Shown piece after piece: positions 1 through 5,281 of a stretch of DNA of 6,885 nucleotides. The position numbers and the translations under genes are program-made. Position 1 is the stretch's first letter. Each line of letters opens with the position of its first letter. The stretch spans positions 1-6,885 of the forward strand of contig JAJZPP010000032.1 of NCBI GenBank assembly GCA_021811115.1, written 5' to 3'. This stretch comes from a bacterium (GTDB lineage: Bacteria; Chlamydiota; Chlamydiia; Chlamydiales; FEN-1388). The notes under the pieces are model-generated. The model was given only the letters and a program-made list of their open reading frames with translations, was not told the DNA's origin and ran no database searches.

Positions 1-608
1 TTAGCGATCTTGTTGAGCGAGCGCTTTCGGAACAATCGCTTTTAATGGCTCTGGCTGGCAAAGAAAAACGTGATCTGAAAAGTGAAGAGGCTAAGGGCAA
101 GATTGACAAGATCGTGGTGGGTAAGATGAATTTTACAAATGTAGGCGAACATTTAGCAACAATCGTCGAGGCCAACAAGACTCTGAAGGAATTGTTAAAG
201 AGTAACACGGATAAAGCAGTGGTTGAGGGTCTTGAGGGGCTTGAATGGCTCAGGAAAGCTCAGGACGCTAATGATGCGTTGCAACCGCTTTTCTCTGATT
301 TGGTTAATCAATCCGATAAGGTTCAGCAGATGCAACTACACTTCGCGTGGGGGTGTTTAGCGTTGCGCCAGGCATCGAAAGGAACCTTCAATGTGAAAGA
401 AAAATTTTATTCTGTCTCTGACACCAAAAAACTTTATATGACAATGAATGGACGGAATGAAAAAGAGCTGATTACACAGGCTGTTTGGGAAAAATGGCAT
501 GCTGATCATGGGAAGAAGGCTACGAAGACCGCAGCTGAATTTTTGAAACTGGACGGCATGGGTCGACGTGCATATTTGGCTTCCATTTTACGCCAAGTTC
601 CAAGCTAA
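1..608 (+). CDS. Hypothetical protein, 3' part (5' end outside window)
   Basis: The reading frame is open from the left edge (codons start at position 3) to the TAA at 606-608. The first in-window ATG, at 45, has no convincing Shine-Dalgarno sequence before it. I therefore read this as the C-terminal ~200 residues of a longer protein rather than a gene starting at 45. The visible part is hydrophilic, rich in Lys, Glu, Ala and Leu, and mostly predicted-helical in character. It has no signal peptide or membrane segment. The C-terminal part (KEKFYSVSDTKKLYMTMNGRN, then AVWEKWHADHG) did not match any family I know. The gene ends 25 bases before the GNAT-NeuB gene on the same strand, so it may be the preceding cistron of that operon. 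Function unknown. Confidence 0.6.
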   Translation, partial: SDLVERALSEQSLLMALAGKEKRDLKSEEAKGKIDKIVVGKMNFTNVGEHLATIVEANKTLKELLKSNTDKAVVEGLEGLEWLRKAQDANDALQPLFSDLVNQSDKVQQMQLHFAWGCLALRQASKGTFNVKEKFYSVSDTKKLYMTMNGRNEKELITQAVWEKWHADHGKKATKTAAEFLKLDGMGRRAYLASILRQVPS

Positions 609-633
609 TCCAAGCAAGACAGAAAAAGTGAGA

Positions 634-2193
634 ATGGTTATGACGATATGTCCTGTGAGAATGGAGAAAGATGATGCTAGGCTGATTTACCAGTGGAGGC
701 GTGAGGTAGAGCCACACGCCGTTCTTCACAAACCATATCCGACATTTGAATCTTTTTTTGACCATTTTCGCTCCGACTATTTTCAGGTTGGAGAGCTTCC
801 TCCCTTTTTCTTGGTTCATGAAGGAAAAAAGGTGGCTGCCATTCGCTTTCGTCCCTACCAATATGCCGACAGTCGCTCCTTTGTGCGCACATACGAAATT
901 TCCCTTCTTGTTGCCCCAGAAGAGCAAAAGAAAGGGTTTGGTCTGACGGCGCTCAAAGAGGCCGCCACAATGGCTCGTGAGCAGGGTGTCCATGAACTGG
1001 TCGCCCTCATCCATCCAGAGAACCTGCCGTCAGCAAAGGTTTTTCGGAAGGCGGGCTATTCGTCTGTGGAGTCGCGATTGGTGGTTGTAGATACCTTGGA
1101 AGGGCATCATGAGTATGAACTCAATGTGTACTCGTGCCGCCTCGCCACAAGGCCGGCGCTTCCCCACGTGTTCTTGGTCGCGGAGATAGGCTCAAATTGG
1201 AAGGTCGGGACGCGGGAACAGAATCGAGAAATGGCTCGTCGCCTCGTGGAGAGCGCCGCTGTTGCAGGCGTTGATGCGGTCAAATTCCAAACCTTTCGTG
1301 CTGAATCTGTCTACGCCCCAGCGGCAGGCCAATCAGGCTACCTTGCCGAGTTGGGGATACAGCGCGACATTCACGATATTTTCCGCGAGTTGGAAATGGA
1401 TTATGAGGATCTTGCCTTCCTCGCACAGCTGGCGCAAGATTCTGGGCTTGCTTTTATGTCCACTCCGTTTTCTGTGGAAGATTTTACTGCAGTCGATCCG
1501 TACGTCGCCTTCCACAAGGTGGCTTCTTACGAAACCTGCCACATCCAATTGCTCGAGAAAATGGCCCACTCTAAAAAGCCTCTCTTCGTATCGACAGGAG
1601 CCTCTTTTATCCAGGAGGTAGCTTTTGCGGTCAATACCCTCCGATCGTTTGGCTGTGAGGATATTACCTTACTGCAGTGTACCGCCGCCTATCCGGCCGA
1701 TCCCTCTTTTATGAACCTGCGGGCTATGCTCACGCTCCACGCTGCGTTCGGGCTGCCTGTAGGCCTCTCAGACCATAGCCTGGATGCGGTGACAGCTCCT
1801 ATTCTTGCCGTTGCGTACGGCGCCAGCGTCATTGAGAAGCACATCACGATGGATCGGACCCTCCCAGGGCCTGATCAACAGTTTGCCATTGAGCCGCGGG
1901 AGCTGGCACTGTTTGTTGAAAAGGTACGGATGGCGGAAAAAATGGTCGGGAGCGGCTGGAAGGGGGTGCTCGCTCAAGAAGAGGAGCTCTTCCGCTTTGC
2001 CAAACGGGCTATCCAAGCGACCTGTCCGATTCAAAAGGGGGAGGCGTGTCGGCTCGGGAAAAATATGGCCATCTTACGGCCAGGCAATAATGTGAAGGGG
2101 GCTCACCCTTCACAGCTTCCTGCTCTTGAAGGAAAGAGGGCGAACAGAGCTCTTGAGGCTGGAGAGGGGATTGGCATTGGAGATGTGGTGTGA
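634..2193 (+). CDS. neuB: Bifunctional GNAT N-acetyltransferase / NeuB-family nonulosonate (sialic-acid-like) synthase
   Basis: 519 aa from the ATG at 634; ATG 640 is an equally good start. The frame is open back to 568, but that would overlap the previous gene and precede the GNAT fold. Residues ~1-165 are a GNAT domain: an early YQWRRE element, an acetyl-CoA loop Q98-K-K-G-F-G103, and motif B N130-LPSAKVFRKAGY. This is the PseH-like type that acetylates an amino sugar. Residues ~178-435 are a NeuB TIM barrel, which condenses phosphoenolpyruvate with an N-acyl hexosamine. It shows AEIG around E184, K217-F-Q, STGAS, CTAAYP, and the expected metal ligands H381 (LSDHS) and H403 (EKHITMDR). Residues ~455-519 are the SAF/antifreeze-like C-terminal domain (RAIQA, KGE, LRPGNNV, GKRANR). 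The fusion suggests pseudaminic- or legionaminic-type rather than plain sialic acid synthesis, but specificity cannot be read from sequence and no partner pathway genes are in the window. The stop overlaps the next start (GTGA). Confidence 0.93.
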   Translation: MVMTICPVRMEKDDARLIYQWRREVEPHAVLHKPYPTFESFFDHFRSDYFQVGELPPFFLVHEGKKVAAIRFRPYQYADSRSFVRTYEISLLVAPEEQKKGFGLTALKEAATMAREQGVHELVALIHPENLPSAKVFRKAGYSSVESRLVVVDTLEGHHEYELNVYSCRLATRPALPHVFLVAEIGSNWKVGTREQNREMARRLVESAAVAGVDAVKFQTFRAESVYAPAAGQSGYLAELGIQRDIHDIFRELEMDYEDLAFLAQLAQDSGLAFMSTPFSVEDFTAVDPYVAFHKVASYETCHIQLLEKMAHSKKPLFVSTGASFIQEVAFAVNTLRSFGCEDITLLQCTAAYPADPSFMNLRAMLTLHAAFGLPVGLSDHSLDAVTAPILAVAYGASVIEKHITMDRTLPGPDQQFAIEPRELALFVEKVRMAEKMVGSGWKGVLAQEEELFRFAKRAIQATCPIQKGEACRLGKNMAILRPGNNVKGAHPSQLPALEGKRANRALEAGEGIGIGDVV

Positions 2194-2846
2194 GCCGGTT
2201 GTACCGATTCTGTTTAGTGCCAGAAGTAGAGGTGAGGCTCTCTTCGTCCGCGGTACGACCCACTCCTCCAGAGTTACGAAAAAGAGTCGATGGATTGTGG
2301 GAGGCAGGACAGCAGTCTCGGTGGTTGTTTGACGGATTGTGTTTTTCTGTCACCTCAATCAGCGCCTCCCTGATTAAGGGAGAGCTAGTTTCCTATCGCG
2401 CATGGTACGCCTCCACCCAAGATCGTTCGTTGGCTAAAAAGCTGGCTATTTTTCCACTGGCTGTCAGTGGACACACCATGAATGGCAATCGTGTTCTTGT
2501 AGGCCGCCGCTCACCACGGCTGGCCAGCTATGCCGGGTGGTATGAGTGCGTTCCATCGGGGACATTTAGTGATGCGACCTGTTCTATAGCAAAACTCATT
2601 ACAACAGAGCTTGAAGAGGAGGCAGGGCTTTCTTCCTCCATTTCTTCGATACAACCCCTCGCACTTTATTGGTCACCAGAGGACAATAGTTGGGATATCC
2701 ATGTGGATATTTTTGTGGACAAAGCCCCTCAACAGATCACCTCTCCTTCGGGGGAGTATGATCGGCTGTTTTGGGCCGATCCTTCGGAGAATTTTGAGGG
2801 AGAGTGGGTTCCATTGTCAAAAGAATTTTTGAGGATACGGTCGTGA
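2190..2846 (+). CDS. Nudix hydrolase-like protein, NUDT22/NUDX9-type
   Basis: 218 aa. The GTG start at 2190 overlaps the previous stop in the four bases GTGA, implying translational coupling. Residues ~1-85 resemble the N-terminal extension of eukaryotic NUDT22 and plant NUDX9 (VEVRL, ELRKRVDGLWEA, WLFDG, LVSYRAWYAS). NUDT22 is known as a UDP-glucose/UDP-galactose diphosphatase; the resemblance is judged from memory. The Nudix core follows: SGHTMNGNRVLVGRRS from S93, YAGWYECVPSG ending at G124, then TELEEEAGL at 139-147. The Nudix box is not canonical. The consensus Arg before the first Glu is Thr139, the upstream Glu is absent, and the spacing from G124 is one residue longer than GX5EX7REUXEEXGU. 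The three consecutive Glu residues at 142-144 could still bind metal. Coupling to a nonulosonate synthase makes a nucleotide-sugar substrate plausible, but this is inference. Confidence 0.82.
   Translation: MSRLYRFCLVPEVEVRLSSSAVRPTPPELRKRVDGLWEAGQQSRWLFDGLCFSVTSISASLIKGELVSYRAWYASTQDRSLAKKLAIFPLAVSGHTMNGNRVLVGRRSPRLASYAGWYECVPSGTFSDATCSIAKLITTELEEEAGLSSSISSIQPLALYWSPEDNSWDIHVDIFVDKAPQQITSPSGEYDRLFWADPSENFEGEWVPLSKEFLRIRS
2831..2834 (+). promoter_or_regulatory. Shine-Dalgarno GAGG for holA
   Basis: GAGG lies 8 bases before the GTG at 2843, inside the last codons of the Nudix gene. It decides the holA start in favour of GTG 2843 over the in-frame GTG at 2804. The 2804 start would need a 43-bp overlap with the Nudix gene. 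Confidence 0.75.
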
Positions 2847-3784
2847 ACGTAAAAGATATTCCAACCATCTACAGGACGCTCCACCAGTTAGAAAAGCCAT
2901 TTAGAGTCCTCAAGATTGAGTGTAAGGATGATTTTTTTCGTGAAGATTGCGCTGAAAAGTACATCGATTTTTGGAAGCGGTATACGACCAATGGCGAGAT
3001 TCGTCGTGTCTCTGGGGCTGATTTTATGGCGTGTGGTGAGAGAGGAGAGTTCGCTCCATCCCTTTTTTCTGTAAAGACGCTGTGGGTCATTGAAGGAGCC
3101 GGAAGCCTGAAAGGGCAGAAAACAGAAAGCTTCTGCTCGTATATCCAAACGGCTCACGACGATGCCTTTTTTGTGTGCATTGAGAAGGATGGTTCCCTGA
3201 AACAGTTGGAGGCAGATGGAGTAATTTCCTTCCCAACGTTAAAGCCGTGGGAGCGGCAGCAGTGGCTGGTCAAGTGGATAGAAGGGTATGCCAAAAAACA
3301 GGGCAAGGCGATTGCGAGCGACGCGGCGAACCGGCTCGCCGCTGCCTTCTCAGACGACCGACATGCCCTCACAAGTGAGTTAGAAAAGCTCTGTCTCTAC
3401 CGGCTCAATGAGAGTACCATTACCCTCTCAGATGTTCAGGCTATTGGTGCGATCGAGTTGCAGCCCACCATGTGGCAGCTGATCGATGGGCTTCTGAAAA
3501 AGGATGCTCCTCTGGTCGCCTCGTGCCTGCAGGCGGCCGATATGAATGATATTGGGCTTCTCCGCTTTGTAAAAAATCAACTACAAAAACTCATTGTTGC
3601 GGCGCAGGAGAACGCGGCCGTCTCGTTCAAATCACAAGAAAGGCAGATTGCCTGTATCCGGAAACTTGGGGCCCACACGGTTATCGGATGGATCAACCGC
3701 CTTGAACGAGAGGATGTGAATATTCGTGCTGGGAAGGAAGAAACTGGCTCTTTACTCCCACTCTTTCTCTCGTTCTGTGGGTGA
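2843..3784 (+). CDS. holA: DNA polymerase III subunit delta (HolA)
   Basis: 313 aa from GTG 2843, which overlaps the Nudix stop (GTGA) and has a well-placed GAGG. HolA is the delta subunit of the clamp-loader complex and opens the beta sliding clamp for loading on DNA. The overall HolA pattern is recognisable. The N-terminal part is AAA+-like but lacks Walker motifs, as expected for delta (YRTLHQLEKPFRVLKIECKDD; LFSVKTLWVIEGAGSLKG). The middle has DDRHALTSELEKLCLYRLNESTITLSDV. The C-terminal collar region has MWQLIDGLLKKDAPLVASCLQ and LLRFVKNQLQKLIVAA. The length is slightly below the ~330-340 aa usual for the family. It is the last gene of the coupled set. Its stop TGA at 3782-3784 lies within the 9-bp target duplication of the adjacent small element, so the insertion leaves HolA intact. 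Confidence 0.9.
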   Translation: MNVKDIPTIYRTLHQLEKPFRVLKIECKDDFFREDCAEKYIDFWKRYTTNGEIRRVSGADFMACGERGEFAPSLFSVKTLWVIEGAGSLKGQKTESFCSYIQTAHDDAFFVCIEKDGSLKQLEADGVISFPTLKPWERQQWLVKWIEGYAKKQGKAIASDAANRLAAAFSDDRHALTSELEKLCLYRLNESTITLSDVQAIGAIELQPTMWQLIDGLLKKDAPLVASCLQAADMNDIGLLRFVKNQLQKLIVAAQENAAVSFKSQERQIACIRKLGAHTVIGWINRLEREDVNIRAGKEETGSLLPLFLSFCG

Positions 3785-3788
3785 TGCG

Positions 3789-3906
3789 TGGGGTGTGACA
3801 AACTGTGACAAACAAAGTAGAGGGCCGATACCCGAACCGGTCCAAAAATGTTCCCCCTCATTTCATGCATATCAAGCTGAGGAAAAGTTGCCAGTTTGTC
3901 ACGCCA
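3789..3906. mobile_element. Putative 118-bp MITE with imperfect terminal inverted repeats and 9-bp target duplication
   Basis: The left end reads TGGGGTGTGACAAACTG. The right end, read inward on the other strand, is TGGCGTGACAAACTG. The two share GTGACAAACTG (3795-3805 and inverted at 3892-3902) plus the outer TGG, with a two-base length difference. The 9-mer GGTGATGCG immediately flanks both ends (3780-3788 and 3907-3915), as expected of a target-site duplication. A second TGTGACAAAC follows the first in tandem at 3804-3813. The interior contains no gene. A non-autonomous element of this size would be moved by a transposase encoded elsewhere. I cannot name the family. The element separates holA from the small ORF that otherwise would abut its stop. 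Confidence 0.6.
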
Positions 3907-3910
3907 GGTG

Positions 3911-3970
3911 ATGCGCACGCTCGCTATTTTCACCGATGCAAATAAGGTGGGTCGCTATTTTCGTTTTTAG
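3911..3970 (+). CDS. 19-codon micro-ORF, copy 1 (MRTLAIFTDANKVGRYFRF)
   Basis: It runs from ATG 3911 to TAG 3968-3970, with an in-frame GTG at 3908 as an alternative start. AGG at 3906-3908 is almost touching the ATG, so it is a poor Shine-Dalgarno in the present arrangement. Before the MITE inserted, the ATG would have overlapped the holA stop as TGATG, an efficient coupling layout. The second copy downstream of fic differs at codons 2, 3 and 4 only in silent third positions, and at codon 13 (GTG Val here, AAA Lys there). I do not recognise the peptide. It could be a leader peptide, a real microprotein, or the fossil end of a longer gene. Confidence 0.4.
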   Translation: MRTLAIFTDANKVGRYFRF

Positions 3971-3977
3971 CGTTTTT
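3953..3977 (+). terminator. Weak terminator-like hairpin with T5 tail, left copy
   Basis: CGCTA (3953-3957) pairs with TAGCG (3968-3972) around a 10-base T-rich loop, followed by TTTTT at 3973-3977. The stem is only 5 bp, so it is weak as an intrinsic terminator. The right arm contains the micro-ORF stop TAG. Confidence 0.3.
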
Positions 3978-3985
3978 CGAAAATA
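3956..3985 (+). promoter_or_regulatory. Alternative hairpin or operator TATTTTCG / CGAAAATA, left copy
   Basis: There is a perfect 8-bp inverted repeat, TATTTTCG (3956-3963) and CGAAAATA (3978-3985), with a 14-base spacer. Its right arm is part of a 10-bp palindrome TTTTCGAAAA (3974-3983). It shares bases 3956-3957 with the left arm of the terminator-like hairpin and encloses that hairpin's right arm and T tract, so the two RNA structures exclude each other. As DNA it could instead be a protein-binding site. The same structure is at 5236-5265. Confidence 0.35.
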
Positions 3986-4012
3986 ACAAAAAGAGTATTC
4001 TCTTAATTTTCA

Positions 4013-4017
4013 AAGGA
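4013..4017 (+). promoter_or_regulatory. Shine-Dalgarno AAGGA for fic
   Basis: AAGGA lies 5 bases before ATG 4023 and supports that start over the in-frame ATG at 4032. It lies outside the 88-bp repeat, so fic brings its own ribosome binding site rather than using the AAGAG within the repeat. Confidence 0.7.
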
Positions 4018-4022
4018 TCTCC

Positions 4023-5225
4023 ATGGATATTATGAATTCGCCCTCGGGTCGCGTGGTAACGACTTTGACAGGGTATCAAGCCTTTATCCCCAATCCCTTA
4101 CCACCTCAGCTGGTGTGGAATGATGCACTCGTAACCACCCTTTCTCGTGCCGATCATGTGCTAGGAATGTTGTCCAGAGAGGGTGTTCGATTGCCAAATC
4201 CCCATCTCCTCATGCGGCCATTTATCGTTCGAGAGGCTGTCCTCTCAAGTAAAATTGAGGGGACTCAAGCGACTCTTGGGGAAATATTGGCACAGGAAGC
4301 AGGAGTACAAGTCGATCGGAATCCGGATGATATCCGTGAAGTTCAGAATTATATTACGGCTCTTGAGCACGGAGTCAATCGCCTTCAGGATCTTCCATTA
4401 TGCCTGAGGCTGCTGAAAGAAATTCATGAAAAACTGATGCGAGGTGTTCGGGGAGATCATGCGACGCCTGGTGAATTTCGTCATTCCCAGAATTGGATTG
4501 GAACTCCAGGGTGTACCTTAACCACAGCAAAATATGTACCGCCTACTCCCGAAGAATTGATGAATTGCTTGAGTGCCTTTGAGAAATTTTTGCATTTTAA
4601 GCAGTTGCCCCCACTCATTCACATTGCCATGTGCCATTACCAATTCGAAGCGATTCACCCATTCTTAGATGGTAATGGTCGTATTGGTCGATTGCTGATC
4701 ACACTACTCCTTATTGAAAGAAAATTACTGCTGAACCCGGTTTTGTATCTCAGTGCCTTTTTCGAAGCAACGAGGGATGAATACTATAGGCAACTGTACA
4801 GTGTGAGTAGCAATGGGACTTGGAATGAATGGATTTTATATTTTTTACAGGGGGTCACGATACAAGCGTCGGATGTGTTGTCACGAGCCGAGAGAATTAA
4901 CGCGTTGATTGTAGACTGGCAAATACTGGTTGGGCAATCTGCCGGAGTTGCCCACCTCGTTGTCAAACAACTCGCCGTTAACCCGTATCTTACAGTGAAA
5001 AAAGCCTCCGAAACACTGGGGGTTTCTTTTACGACGGCACACAGGGCTATAAGCAAGCTTGAGAATCTTGGGATACTTTCACAAATTTCCACAGGCAAAC
5101 GAGACCGAGTGTATTGTGCTACCGATATTTTACGTATTCTTGAGGAGCCAACGAGAATTAGAGAGGAGACCGGGTGCGGCAATTGCTCAGATGCGAACCC
5201 TGGCTATTTTCACCGATGCAAATAA
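4023..5225 (+). CDS. fic: Fic-family protein adenylyltransferase with N-terminal inhibitory helix and C-terminal winged helix
   Basis: 400 aa. Fic enzymes usually transfer AMP from ATP to a hydroxyl side chain of a target protein. The catalytic motif is complete: H212-P-F-L-D-G-N-G-R-I-G-R223, fitting HxFx(D/E)GNGRxxR. Residues S75-S-K-I-E79-G80 match the inhibitory motif (S/T)xxxE(G/N). Since it precedes the Fic core, this is class II, auto-inhibited with E79 blocking the ATP gamma-phosphate site. Residues ~321-375 form a winged helix (LTVKKASETLGVSFTTAHRA, then KLENLGIL), as in many stand-alone Fic proteins that may bind DNA or self-regulate. The last 11 residues (D390-K400, ending YFHRCK) are encoded by the right repeat and are not typical of the family. 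No antitoxin gene is adjacent, consistent with self-inhibition. The gene sits alone between 88-bp direct repeats, which suggests acquisition as a cassette. No secretion signal is evident; the target is unknown. Confidence 0.93.
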   Translation: MDIMNSPSGRVVTTLTGYQAFIPNPLPPQLVWNDALVTTLSRADHVLGMLSREGVRLPNPHLLMRPFIVREAVLSSKIEGTQATLGEILAQEAGVQVDRNPDDIREVQNYITALEHGVNRLQDLPLCLRLLKEIHEKLMRGVRGDHATPGEFRHSQNWIGTPGCTLTTAKYVPPTPEELMNCLSAFEKFLHFKQLPPLIHIAMCHYQFEAIHPFLDGNGRIGRLLITLLLIERKLLLNPVLYLSAFFEATRDEYYRQLYSVSSNGTWNEWILYFLQGVTIQASDVLSRAERINALIVDWQILVGQSAGVAHLVVKQLAVNPYLTVKKASETLGVSFTTAHRAISKLENLGILSQISTGKRDRVYCATDILRILEEPTRIREETGCGNCSDANPGYFHRCK

Positions 5226-5250
5226 GAAAGGTCGCTATTTTCGTTTTTAG
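5191..5250 (+). CDS. 19-codon micro-ORF, copy 2 (MRTLAIFTDANKKGRYFRF)
   Basis: It runs from ATG 5191 to TAG 5248-5250, overlapping the end of fic in another frame and ending 31 bases before rsmI. There is no close Shine-Dalgarno; GAGGAG at 5162-5167 is over 20 bases away. Translation here would need coupling to fic or to the ancestral upstream gene. The peptide equals copy 1 except Lys for Val at codon 13, despite four differing codons. Confidence 0.35.
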   Translation: MRTLAIFTDANKKGRYFRF

Positions 5251-5257
5251 CGTTTTT
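5233..5257 (+). terminator. Weak terminator-like hairpin with T5 tail, right copy
   Basis: CGCTA (5233-5237) pairs with TAGCG (5248-5252), followed by TTTTT. It is identical to the left copy and lies 25 bases before the rsmI ATG. If it terminates at all, it would attenuate readthrough from fic into rsmI. Confidence 0.3.
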
Positions 5258-5281
5258 CGAAAATAAAAAAAAGAGTATATT

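Larger units (their letters stand above)
3911..3998. repeat. 88-bp direct repeat, left copy
   Basis: This matches 5191-5278 at 81 of 88 positions with a constant offset of 1280 and no gaps. Mismatches are at 3916, 3919, 3922, 3947-3949 and 3987. The stretch 3950-3986 (37 bp) is identical. Similarity stops abruptly at both ends: only 2 of 10 bases match just upstream. The repeat holds the 19-codon ORF, its hairpin region and an A-rich stretch ending in AAGAGTAT. With the right copy it brackets the fic gene. Confidence 0.95.
5191..5278. repeat. 88-bp direct repeat, right copy
   Basis: This is the second copy of 3911-3998. Its first 35 bases encode the C-terminus and stop of Fic in one frame and the micro-ORF in another. 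Its 3' end holds the AAGAG that serves rsmI. Only this copy runs directly into rsmI, and only the left copy lies next to holA. Confidence 0.95.

Noticed and set aside
568..633. Upstream start at ATG 568 for the GNAT-NeuB gene
   Set aside because: It would overlap the previous gene by 41 bp and add residues outside the GNAT fold. ATG 634 or 640 fits the domain start and leaves a normal 25-bp gap.
520..1014. Minus-strand 164-codon open frame
   Set aside because: It lies opposite the GNAT domain coding sequence. Its translation has no recognisable fold and the plus-strand gene is clear, so it is a shadow frame.
3794..3813. CRP-type binding site at the tandem TGTGACAAAC
   Set aside because: The repeats are direct, not the TGTGA-N6-TCACA inverted arrangement. 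They are better explained as part of the element's end.
3726..3911. 61-codon plus-strand frame crossing the holA end and the small element
   Set aside because: It begins inside holA in another frame and runs through the MITE. There is no ribosome binding site and no sign of conservation.
3911..3998. Integron attC-type recombination site
   Set aside because: The gene-plus-repeat layout recalls integron cassettes, but I find no GTTRRRY/RYYYAAC core sites and the pairing pattern is not attC-like.
3973..4001. Promoter TTTTTC-17-TATTCT upstream of fic (and TATATT in the right copy)
   Set aside because: Spacing is good but the -35 match is poor. In the right copy the -10 touches the rsmI ATG, so transcription would start inside the gene. 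Not strong enough to list.
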